Source: Lunularia cruciata (taxonomy: Eukaryota; Streptophyta; Marchantiopsida; Lunulariales; Lunulariaceae). From it: DNA of 64,000 nucleotides. Every line of letters starts with the position of its first letter. Positions within the stretch are counted from its first letter, which is position 1. The stretch covers positions 17,856,001 through 17,920,000 of the forward strand of contig OX419760.1 in the NCBI GenBank assembly GCA_948567375.1, written 5' to 3'. Made by a program: the position numbers and the translations under genes. This document shows, one piece after another, positions 25,801 through 34,055 of the stretch. The notes beneath the pieces were generated by a model that worked only from the letters and a program-made list of their open reading frames with translations, was not told the origin of the DNA and made no database searches.

Positions 25801-28800
25801 TCCACGGCAAAAGATTCAGACCTACTCAATGGGTTGAAGCATCAGTAACTTTATGCCCACATGCACATTAAGACTGTAGCAATAAGTTAGTATTTGCATG
25901 TTAAGTTTCCAGTGGAAACTGATACTGACTCTTCTACCTTCTAGACCAGAGAGATGGTTGAAGTCCTCACATGTACGTAAAGTGCTGTTACAGTCCTGTT
26001 TGGATCTCCTGGATGAGGTTTCCCCTCCTAGCCACCGCGGCAGTTTGTCTCTCAGGCTACAAAAGCAGCAAAATCCCTGCATAGCCAAAATTCGTAAGGG
26101 GTGCAGGACAGCCAGTCCCTAGTGAACCATGCTTTACAAAAGAGTCACACAGCTGCTACATATTTACCTGCGGATCTATTTCTCTATGGAGATGCTGGAA
26201 GCGGAAAGAAGAGGACGCATACATCCTACTGGATCTTAGAAGCTCCTGAAAGTATAGTTGTATGAAACTTTGTTACCTGGCTGTCCTGCACTTTCTCTCC
26301 AGCCTTATCATAAAGCCTGCAGACCCAGTCTTCATGAGTGTTTCATATACGTGTCAGACATGTATGTCCTTATGACCATAACCACCCATAGGAGCAGCAC
26401 AACATGGGGAAAGACGAACTCATAGTTGACCTGTCACTAAACATTCAAGGGTGGTTAAAGCATACATTCGAGCTAGAATGGGCACTCAACCACACCTTGT
26501 ACATCCTGACTTAGAAGGTAAAACACAAACATGTATAGGCGGTTTTACTGCAAATTTATTGCCAGTAAAACCTCGAGGTGTTGCTTTGCTTTAAATAACC
26601 AATATAGGAATATGGTGCAGAAAAATACCACCCACAATTTGGTGTCCTTTCATTGTCATCATCTTTACAACTAGCAGCAAATAGTTCGACTTCATGAGGA
26701 AACTCATTGAAGGACTGCAAGAGACATGTCACTGTACAAGCAGTCACCTAAAGTCCAGGTACCAGCCATAGGAAAGTAACAAAGACCATATGATGCACTT
26801 CAGTTTTCCTTATATGGAGAAGCACATGCGGATTCTGCTTGCCGCTATCTGTAATTGCAGAGATAGGATAGTCTTAATCTTGAAGGATTGCAGACGCTTC
26901 AGAACGATCTCCATATTGCTGTGTCGCGAACACTCGCACCAAATAAAGCAAGTATCGGACTAGTGCGTGTAGATGATATGTCCCTGGATGCATATGTCTC
27001 ATGTCGCAACTTTTAATACTTGGTACTGACCTGTATATACTCCAGAGGATACTGTGCATAAATATCGCTCTTGTAGATGGTGATTCGATATGGCTCTTCA
27101 AGGTCGCTACTTACACCACCATAACCGCGTACACTGGTAACAAAAGTCTCAATGGTGTCACTCCCCCCTGACTGGAGGGACGAGGGATCTGGTTCAGTAT
27201 TACCACAAGCAACCGCTTCTCTCCAACCTATATCACTAATTCTTTTTGTTAGTTTAGTGACTTCTCTATTCTTAAGGCTTTGATAGATTTTTCTAGAGCT
27301 CTGCTAAATATCTGATCAGGGTAAAGTAAAGCAACCCCCAGGGGCATACTTGGGTGTATATATATGTGCTCTCTGTGCTTGTTTAAGTTAATTTTTTTAC
27401 AAGGGTCATTCCTAACACCTTGTATCTTATTTCAGGTGTGTTCTATATTGCTGAACTTTGGGTGTCTTTCATGTTGCGTGAATGAACTATGTGTACTGTC
27501 TTTGAAGGCTTTGATAGAGAGTGAGTTGAGTATTGCTGTGTGCAATCAGGAGTGTATACTCTGGTGAGACTGAGAAAGCTGAGTGCTAGGATGTCTAATA
27601 AGTCAAAATCAGAATGACTGAAGATAAACCTTCTACTTCCAAGAGCAGAAAGAGCCTTTCTCATCACTTTTAAACTGGAAGTTACTTTCCTCTGACCTTG
27701 TCTCTTTTGAGTCTGAAACACACCGTGCAGCATTCAGCTTACGGTGTGTGAGTTCGTCGTCTCCCAACTTCAAAATCGGACCACCCCTTCGGGTGATACG
27801 AATGTGGACGTAGGCCCTTATTTGACTTACCAAAAGTTATACTGGACAGAGAGAGAGAGAGGGGCTAGACCTGTGTTCTATCATCCTCTATAATTATGTC
27901 CAGAGAAGACTTCATCGTGCCAGCTTATTTGTAAAGCTCGTCACAGTGACTGTGAGTTAAGGGTTTGTGTGCTTGCTTGAATGCGAATTAGAGAGAATCT
28001 GCAGGGAGAACTTAACTTGGAAGAATAAGCAACCAAAAGCCATGACTATTGTGCTCCAAGTTCATGGATACTTATCATAGAGTCCAATCACTTCCGACAA
28101 CTGAGCATAAGTGACACGGAACGGATCCTGCTTGTCCATTTAGCACTCTGCTTGCAAAGTTAAATTCCTAAAGCAATCATTCTGACACGACTCAGTAGAG
28201 CTTGAACTCAAGCAGAGGAAGCATACGCTGAAGGTTGTTCGGACCTAGCTTCAGAGGAAATTCTTCAAGACAAGCCTGTTAAGCAGTTGCCCCAGCTACA
28301 CAAGCCCCGAATTCAATAGACTTTGCGGTACTTTCCTCTATTATTATCTTCTCGATAGGTTTTTGCCTGCCCTTGCTAATTGCAGAAAATCTTTTATACA
28401 TTGTTGGTTTGTCTTAAATTTTCGTTTTTTTCGATGCCCTTGGTAAGAACTGTGACCTACGGTACTAACATGCTCAGTTCTGCAGTTTGTCTGTCTAATG
28501 TGCCAGCCGTGCAGATCCCTCGTGACTTTGTCGAGCCAGAGCACGCTGACCAGGTCGCATGGAGCATACAGATATATGTTAAAGCTTGGCAAGGAGCATA
28601 CAGCACTGACCTTGCCGCTAACAACTGACAGTTTGAGCGATAATTTCTTCAAGCAATCGATATCCTCCTGTATCTTGTTCGTTTGTCTGCCTGAACAATT
28701 CAGAAGCCAGCTTGAGATAAGCGCGTCAGCCTTGGTCTCCTCAATAATCGTGACGAGCAGCAAAAGAAGAAAGAGATTTATCCACGATCCCATCCGTAAA

Positions 28801-28829
28801 GGAGGCGCTCCATCACTGCTCTTCCCCAT
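10893..28829 (-). CDS. HAP2: HAP2/GCS1 gamete fusion protein, about 17 exons
   Basis: Gamete plasma-membrane fusogen; in plants it acts in sperm (family knowledge). Exons read by eye: 28611-28829, 27031-27171, 26632-26714, 26277-26316, ~25977-26076, ~25526-25659, 24557-24697, 23216-23398, 23031-23090, 22754-22851, 22267-22384, 22066-22101, 21709-21805, 21477-21550, 21103-21197, 11280-11380, 10893-11128. They sum to about 1956 nt (about 651 residues, near the family size) and phases agree throughout. Marks: a signal peptide (residues ~14-34); GFCCFC in exon 5; TLDGTDCDKIGVSYHAF in exon 8, the family's LDG-x2-C-x-KIG block; a membrane span across exons 16-17; then a CCDYICNC patch and a Lys/Arg-rich tail. 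Introns 1, 7 and 15 contain LTR elements; intron 11 appears to be GC-AG. The exon 5/6 junction is uncertain: the expected HCLRF-type cysteine motif is not in the open frame. No premature stop occurs in the other exons. Confidence 0.88.
11989..12377. repeat. Two adjoining long hairpins sharing one repeated segment
   Basis: The segment 11989-12104 is matched in inverse orientation by about 12129-12244, with arms near 115 bp and few mismatches. A second inverted pair follows, about 12248-12294 against 12331-12373. All arms share the block CTCTGCTGAGAATATT or its complement. The cluster ends about 30 bp before the TSD of element B. Confidence 0.8.
12412..12862 (-). repeat. 3' LTR of element B
   Basis: 451 bp, TG...CA termini. 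It directly follows the polypurine tract (about 12863-12872 on the plus strand). A TATATAAG promoter motif lies at 12697-12704 on the minus strand. Confidence 0.9.
12870..14075 (-). CDS. Copia reverse transcriptase (partial) and RNase H
   Basis: A 401-residue open frame. It starts inside RT at KTAFLNGDL, then HGLKQAPRAWYEK, then the catalytic YVDDMLLVG near residue 80, the connection SALGSLMFIMVCTRPDICYA, and RNase H with YTDASWGDD, STTEAEFMA, YCDN and HPRTKHIEI. The RNase H acidic residues are all present and there is no internal stop. The RT fingers region is missing because the frame is joined to gag by a deletion upstream. It is related to the broken RT/RNase H of element A but much better preserved. 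Confidence 0.93.
   Translation of the reverse strand: MKTAFLNGDLRETIYMDVPDGYIEGKGKVCLLKKALHGLKQAPRAWYEKLDSYLREQDFKRADSDMSVYTRDDVYIAVYVDDMLLVGNSESIKGAIDFLCSVFEMTILGAVKLVLGIKVSRDREAGWIRISQPQYVRSILAKYQMTEANPVSTPLDLGWKHSRIIDGEVNLYDKVLYQSALGSLMFIMVCTRPDICYAVGALARYTSNPAQVHWKGIKRVFRYLKGTQDAFLEYKSQGNILAPTLEAYTDASWGDDTDNSKSTSGYVVMLSGGAISWRSKQQTSVALSTTEAEFMAASNATQEVIWNRRLLKELGFEQKSPTTLYCDNIGSIALSKNPVHHPRTKHIEIRRRFVEEKEKENVVKLVYCPTQKMTADVFTKALPKDKHIKCVVEMGIVLNSH
14076..14484 (-). pseudogene. Copia gag N-terminus joined to an out-of-frame RT fragment
   Basis: The open frame runs from an ATG inside the 5' LTR (MSDTSK), through the LTR end and primer site, into gag (SPLGLIGELREIEKL, NYKAWALDVK, LDSYDCLEFALEAHDIDELE). 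After RDLVD it crosses the deletion junction into RT sequence read in the wrong frame and then stops. Compared with element A, about 3.3 kb of gag-pol is missing at this point. Confidence 0.8.
14375..14825 (-). repeat. 5' LTR of element B
   Basis: 451 bp, ends TG...CA, followed on the plus strand by TSD TATTA at 14826-14830. The primer-binding site lies at the inner edge, 14361-14374. Confidence 0.9.
15013..15493 (-). repeat. 3' LTR of element A
   Basis: 481 bp. The terminal TGTTAG (minus strand) directly follows a polypurine tract AAGTGGGAG. Preceded on the plus strand by TSD CAATA. Confidence 0.9.
15500..16735 (-). pseudogene. Element A RT C-terminal half and RNase H, broken
   Basis: Pieces in several frames: RT with VYVDDLLLLG at 16380-16607; the connection and RNase H start at 16027-16383 (PQYVRSLLAKYQMTEANP, CTRPDICYAGGALA); then RNase H remnants with stops and a small duplication near 15770-15800. 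Homology to the intact element B frame is obvious throughout. Confidence 0.85.
16868..17317 (-). mobile_element. Solo LTR of subfamily B nested in element A (TSD TAATC)
   Basis: A 450-bp solo LTR nearly identical in layout to the LTRs of element B, with TSD TAATC (16863-16867 and 17318-17322). Removing it rejoins the element A RT reading around DYSENFAPVARYGSTR, which shows that it inserted into the RT coding region after element A was in place. Confidence 0.92.
17567..19235 (-). pseudogene. Element A protease end and integrase, interrupted
   Basis: The protease motif LDSGATSH is readable near 19155-19190. The frame 18125-19102 follows with integrase: YVPDYTKNLISV, CLRLGHLSEQ, the core acids in HSDVWG and RTDGGREY, and NGVAERLNRTLLDKA carrying the catalytic Glu. 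In the zinc-finger region the first His reads as Cys and the last Cys as Tyr, so zinc binding is probably lost. An in-frame TAG near 18122 separates it from the integrase C-terminal part (17567-18097: KVFGCPAYVHIP, GYLLYNPKSGQI). Confidence 0.87.
19304..20292 (-). pseudogene. Element A gag with an in-frame 45-residue duplication
   Basis: Gag starts at the ATG in the LTR or at the ATG inside the primer site (MGPQSPLGLIGELREIEKL). A TGG to TGA stop follows NYRA near 20212. The next frame (19561-20208) contains two tandem copies of a 45-residue unit starting DNYAWSWEIWQKL. A frameshift leads to 19304-19564 with a zinc knuckle CYFCHEKGQVAPLC, in which the canonical His is replaced by Gln. These changes make the copy inactive. 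Confidence 0.87.
19778..20047. repeat. 135-bp tandem duplication in gag
   Basis: Copies at 19778-19912 and 19913-20047 differ at only a few bases. The length is a multiple of three, so the gag frame is preserved. Confidence 0.9.
20282..20296 (-). other. Half-tRNA primer-binding site of element A
   Basis: On the minus strand GGTTATGGGCCCACA lies immediately inside the 5' LTR. It is complementary to the anticodon arm of plant initiator tRNA-Met (GGGCCCAUAACC, from memory), not to the tRNA 3' end. Drosophila copia is the known precedent for such half-tRNA priming. Element B has a slightly altered copy at 14361-14374. Confidence 0.75.
20297..20763 (-). repeat. 5' LTR of element A
   Basis: 467 bp, TG...CA, flanked by TSD CAATA at 20764-20768. 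It encodes the leader MSNTSEIRMSEDRPSTSKSR in frame with gag. Confidence 0.9.
23674..23705. repeat. Perfect 32-bp palindrome
   Basis: AGCCTGTTCAGTGTGT and its exact reverse complement are adjacent with no loop, followed by a T run. It lies in HAP2 intron 7, upstream of the solo LTR. Confidence 0.85.
23892..24410 (-). mobile_element. Solo copia LTR in HAP2 intron 7 (TSD GAAGG)
   Basis: A 519-bp LTR with termini TGTTAA...CTCATCA on the minus strand and TSD GAAGG (23887-23891 and 24411-24415). It resembles subfamily A in its inner part (leader MSGTSEVRMPENRPSTSK) but has a different U3 with four to five copies of a 15-bp repeat near 24236-24290. It lies between exons 7 and 8 of HAP2, which read correctly on both sides. 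Confidence 0.9.
27247..27666 (+). mobile_element. Solo copia LTR in HAP2 intron 1 (TSD CTTTT), antisense
   Basis: A 420-bp LTR, TGTTAG...CTCATCA on the plus strand, with TSD CTTTT (27242-27246 and 27667-27671). It is the only copia copy in this gene oriented opposite to HAP2. It lies between exon 1 (ends at 28611) and exon 2 (starts at 27171). Confidence 0.92.
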
Positions 28830-31800
28830 TGCTCTTTTGTCGCCAAACTATCTCCGCCTTTTTCTCCCCATACTTTCTCGTGATTCGGAAGTTATGTACG
28901 ACACCTTCCCGGGACGCGCAAACCCATCGATGGTGTTTTAGTGTACAGATGCACCCAATTTGTCAGAACTTCCCCCTTCACTATTGCAAAACCAGGTACT
29001 TCCCTTTGCACGTTAACTGCTGCCTTCTTCCGAATATGCCGGTGACTGGTTCTTTCACAACATCCGTGATGATGCTTACTGACATTTGAAGTTGCCCGCT
29101 GATTTTCTTACATCATTCCCAATCGACGCGTATGAATGCAACCACTTCATAATTTTGAACTCACTTCTTCATGTTTTCGTCGACAGACAGCATCAGCTTC
29201 TCCAACTTGTATCTAGTTCCTACCAAGACATTTGGAATTTCCTGTCAGCTGCAGAGCCTTTGCCGCAGGTGTCTTACTGTGGCCTTAAACATGCTCTATT
29301 TCTATACCAAAGGTTGAGTTTCAGGAGGCTTTATTGCAAGTTGGTACCCTTTCAGTGAAGATAAGTATGAGGTTTGTCATCCTTGTGACTTGATGACTTG
29401 TGAAGGGTATCATCGTTCTTGATGAATAGAACCGATTCTTGTGAAACGCTGCATATTCCATGGTAACCACTGACAGAGCCCCGACATTTTGGCGACAGCT
29501 TTTGTGTGACAGTCGGATGCAGCAATTCTTGATATTTTGTCGTTAGCACCTCGGATTGGGGTTTCCGAGATCATCATCTAAGATTCTAACTGAGAGGGCA
29601 TGTGATCTTCAAGTGCTTGCGTACATCACACTGTAACTGCCGCATACTGCTGCTAGCTCAAGAAAAATCAACAGATCAGAGTATCGGTTTTACACCTAAG
29701 CTTTTTCCCGAAAATCCACTCCCCGCACGAATCAAATCCCCGAAAATCATTATGGTTCGTAAAATTTGGATCTGTCCGAGTTGGATAAAAAATGTCCTCG
29801 GATGTTAGTTGACAGTAATGTTCAATGGGTCATATTATCAGCCCGAGTGGAAGTTTGTTACGAGAAAGCTCTGAAATATTATTACTTGTTATTACTTGTA
29901 GCTATAATTAACTGGTACCTCCTCAATCTCGTCATGCGTTAACGCAAACTCCCTCATCTGCAAATTTTCCTAGTTCTTTTCCTTTAACCCGCTCACCAAT
30001 GCCCTAAGATGTCAATACAGACGTGTCAATTTGTGCAGAGCACCTCGAGAAAGGATTCCTGACCGCAAGAAGGTCATTCACACACTTCTTTCACACTGCA
30101 GCTTCATCTACAGCATTCTCTAGTTCCTTCAACTACTACCAGCTCACTTTACCCCTGACACCTTCCATCGAACGCATCAAATCCTTGAAAAGAGACCTCG
30201 AAACAGCAGTGTCGATCGTAGCAGTAGATCATACACTCTCTTATTTCCTGTCCCTCACGTCTCCTCTGCTCGTCCTAATTTCTCACTATTTTCTTCATTT
30301 CCTAGCTTCGTCCATGCTCCCCGACTGACTCACTCTAGAAACGTTCAATGATTCGCCGTTCGCTCACACTCATCCGATCCCCTCACAACTGGTTTCTCCA
30401 AAACAAAATGTGATCGAAATTGCCACGCCTTCCTGCAAGCTCGTCACTTCGTCACAGATCTACACGCTGCTGCGGTGCATCTCCTAGACTCTCCGCGAGG
30501 AATCTCCGTTCTCAACTTGCGACGCGTGGGACCCGGTGGATGCGAACCTCCTACCTAGTCGTCTTCTGCTTTTGTAATTGAATAATTTTGGAGAATTAGG
30601 AAAAGAAGAAAAATAGAGGGGGGTTTTGTCCCTGTATTGGAGTAGGTGTATAGGATTACGGAATTTTCTTCATTGGTACTTTAGGGAGCATGCTATTCAG
30701 CGAAAATGGAGGATAGAATCCTTGATTCATCATTATGCAGGAATTATTAAGAGAAGAACAAAGTGATAGCATCATTTTCGTCAAGTTCTTATTAAGCGTA
30801 AATGTAGCGCCTCATGCAGTAACTGTAGCGGAGCAAATGAAGTTTATAAATAAAGCAGTCACAGAGACCATTCCAGGCAATTTGATTCCTGGTGTACTTA
30901 ATGCTTGAGTTTTAGTATTTGTACCCCAAGCAGGGCAATAAGTTGATGGTCCATTCTGAATAACTTTTGTATCAGTTCACGATTATTCAGGTCTGTTATT
31001 TCTTGCTGATAAAAGATCAATCTCTCGAAGTTCTCCATAAATCATTTGGACTAACCTTGCTGTAGGAAACTTTCTTATAAGACTCTACATGATATGATAT
31101 TAAGCAGAAGGGATTTGATATCCTCACTACTTTTTCCCGTATTATTTTGCATCTAGCAGATATGGTTGTACCGAGATCATGGTCTGAAAAGGAAGAAACT
31201 ACAATTCAATACCGATCCCAAATCTAAAGGGTAGAATTTTTGTGTGTGATATGATTAGTCTTTCTCATTCAAGAGCGTGCATGATTCCCCAATGTATGAA
31301 CACCAAGAAAACTATCATAAAATTTGACGAACTTCTTGATCATACCTGACTGGCTAAAAGAATGAAACATTAGCATGGTCTTACACTCAGGATAAAATCA
31401 TAATACTACCTTGGAAAATTTTGTAAAATCTGGTTTGGTAATCTCTCGTCAACCTCTATGTACAGTAGGTAGAATTTATCTGAGTCATAAGAAGACCCGC
31501 CTAAAGATCTGCATAGTTCTTTAGGTCGTATATTGTCCTCCACAGTTTAAGGCAATATTCCGAGGGAAAATGGTGGAACTCATTCTGATAGATAGAAGGA
31601 ATATTCATGCGTATGGAGAGGTTTAGCTCAAAATTGAACAGGTGAATACCTGTTCAACTTTGGCAAAACCTATATTGGCAAGAACCGAATATTAACAAGA
31701 AATATATAACTCGAAAGTCCAAGTAAAATAAAATCCGATCGATCCCTCCCTGTTTGACGGTTTTTTCCCCTACAAGCCTACCCGGTCTAAGGAGCCTTTT

Positions 31801-32799
31801 CATCAACCACGACGACTTCTTAAAGTACGTAAGGAGAAACCCCAACAACTTTAGAAGCATCCATTCATCGACCACTCGTATCAGCTGTCGAGATTAACTT
31901 CCAGACTTTCCAAGATCCTTCATTTCTTCAGTAATCTGGAGGTTATATCCGCTGTATGAGTTGCATGTGACATAACACATGTGGATTGGATCTGCTTTTG
32001 AACAATTACAATCTCCATTCGTTCATATAGTAAGTGTCATTTTCCAGAATTTAAAATCAAGCAAATTCTCTAATCTAACACGTAGATCTATGGGACTCAA
32101 CATGTACAGCAATCTGCTATATTTATACTAGCTTAACATAAAGGTTCACGCCTGAATGAAGTAATATTTTGAATGAGGTTTCATGAGTTGAATGGAGCAC
32201 GTTTCCCTGAAGAATCATCTCACTCTATCTGACATTCATATCCCTCGGCAGCACCGATTTTGACTTTCACAAGCTTTTAACTTGCGCAAGCGAAAGTAAG
32301 GATTGTTCTCCTACAAACAGAACTCTTGGGAGTTGGGGCCATATTATTTCTCGTTCTTCGGAGTGAGAAATATATCCGGAATTCTAAAGGACGTGGCAGG
32401 CACCAAAAGACCTCTACACGAGGACAGTTTCTCGTACAGAAGAAAGGTCTAATTAAGGTTTCCGGATTGTATTCAGTAATCTAGCCCACATGACACTTGG
32501 TACGCAGTGGACCGAATTATAATAACCACCGCGGCGGCATACGGCATCAGAGCCAGGTTATATTAGTTTAATACATCCTTGTCTCGGAGGGGTTAAAAAA
32601 GTTATGCAAAGTGAAGTTTCCTTCTTGTGTAGCGCAGGGTCAGAAGGTGGTCTAAACCCGGACACTTACAGTACATAGAAGGGGCTAGCTGGCTAGAGCC
32701 TGGCGTTGCGTCCAGAAGCAGTGCTGCCAAATTGGCTCGCAAGTAGAAGGAACTAAAAGTGGCGGGGACGGGGGAATCCGTGTATCCTCGGGTGCCGAC
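28830..32799. other. HAP2 upstream region, no other gene recognised
   Basis: This is the region 5' of the HAP2 ATG, presumably holding its promoter and 5' UTR. Open frames here (for example 30023-30328 plus, 31654-31875 minus) have no recognisable domain or splice support. A short hairpin with arms TTGAACAGGT / ACCTGTTCAA lies near 31634-31657. Confidence 0.5.
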
Positions 32800-34055
32800 A
32801 TTCGTTGTGGGGAGTAGTGAGGAAGGAGCTGGAAGTGGCGAGAGGAAGTGAGAGATGGCGATGGGAGGAAGATGGAAGTTGGCGAGGGGGAACGCGCGGT
32901 GGTGACGTAGTCCGAGGCCAAAGCCGAAGGAGAGGGATAGATAGACAGACAGACAGACAGACGACAGACAGCAAGAACAGTGTGGAGGACTAGAGCTTAT
33001 TGTTCACATCTGTCTGTAAGTGTGTGGGATTGAGGACGAAGAGGACGAGAGGAAGTAGAGGAGGAGGAGGAGGAGGAGGCACAGACGGGGAGAGAGGAGA
33101 AAGAGGTGGAGGAGGAGCGCAGAGGAGTTCGTTTGATTCCATGTAGCGACTTTAGAGAGGGGAGACGGGCTCTGAGAGAGAGAAGAGATCGATCGTTGAG
33201 AGGGAAGGTTTGCTGCCGTAGATCTAAGTGCGGTGGTGAATTGGGGGATACTGGAGAGTGTTCGAGGGAGGTTTGAGCTTGAGGAAGGAACAGCAATTGG
33301 TGGTGGCAGAGGAGGAGGAGGAAGGATTGGGGGAGGGGAAATGGTGGAGAAGTGGTGGTGAGAAGGGGGAGGTGAGAAATGGGACGGAGGAGTGGCACTG
33401 GAGAAGGATGTCGTTGTTGTATGCAGAAGGTTGAAGGAACCGAACGATCGGTGTGGCAATGCGGAAGTGGATTTTCGGAGTTGGAGGAGTTGGAACATGT
33501 GCTGTTCAGCGCTTGCGGAGGTGAAAGATGTGAAAACTGCATAGTCCGCGATCCCTGGGAGTCGGTGTCGCGACGTTGATTGATTGCTGCTGCTTGCAGC
33601 ACTAGAGGGGTCTGGTTGATCTGCCGTGGAATGTCTCTTCCAAAGGGGGAGCTAGAGAGGCAGATAAGAGTAGAGATATTGTTCAAGGGGTGCTTGCTAT
33701 TGAACAGATTTAGCAGGTCTTGATCCCCTTTCGGCGGCGTTGAAGCATCCTCCTGACAATTATTTGCGAGATCGGAAGCCTACACCACGAGCGGCGTGTA
33801 GCTGATCAGGAGTTTTATTTTCACAATTTTTGGAGGCCCAATTTCACCCAGGAGAGGTGCTTGTTTAGCCGCTTCGAAATTTCAGTGTCGATGTTTACTT
33901 TGTCATCAGCTATATCAGATAAGCTTTGGACACGAGAGCATTAATACGAAAGAAGTTAATCCTACAAATTTAACATCATAGGTTGCCGGCAGGCGAAGAT
34001 ATCCAGTGGCCCTGATTCGCCCCGAGCTAAAGAAAGTTCGAATCAAATTGGGCGG
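32800..34055 (+). promoter_or_regulatory. Purine-rich leader/promoter of the 34056 gene
   Basis: The plus strand is strongly GA-rich from about 32800 to 33400 (GGAGGAGGAGG runs), with an AGAC microsatellite at about 32938-32965. It resembles the leader of the TMEM115-like gene. A 5' UTR intron is possible before the ATG at 34056. The serine/proline-rich open frames on the minus strand are composition artefacts. Confidence 0.4.

Noticed and set aside
27173..27833. Solo LTR at 27247-27666 interrupting a HAP2 coding exon
   Set aside because: Removing the LTR gives an open frame leading into exon 2, but HAP2 similarity starts only after the acceptor CAG at 27172-27174, and exon 1 has a matching donor at 28610. 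The open flank is intronic.
31654..31875. Minus-strand 73-codon frame that looked organelle-like
   Set aside because: I could not match it to any chloroplast or mitochondrial protein with confidence and there is no supporting context.
32997..33686. 229-codon minus-strand open frame, Ser/Pro-rich
   Set aside because: Composition artefact of the GA-rich plus strand upstream of the 34056 gene; low complexity throughout.
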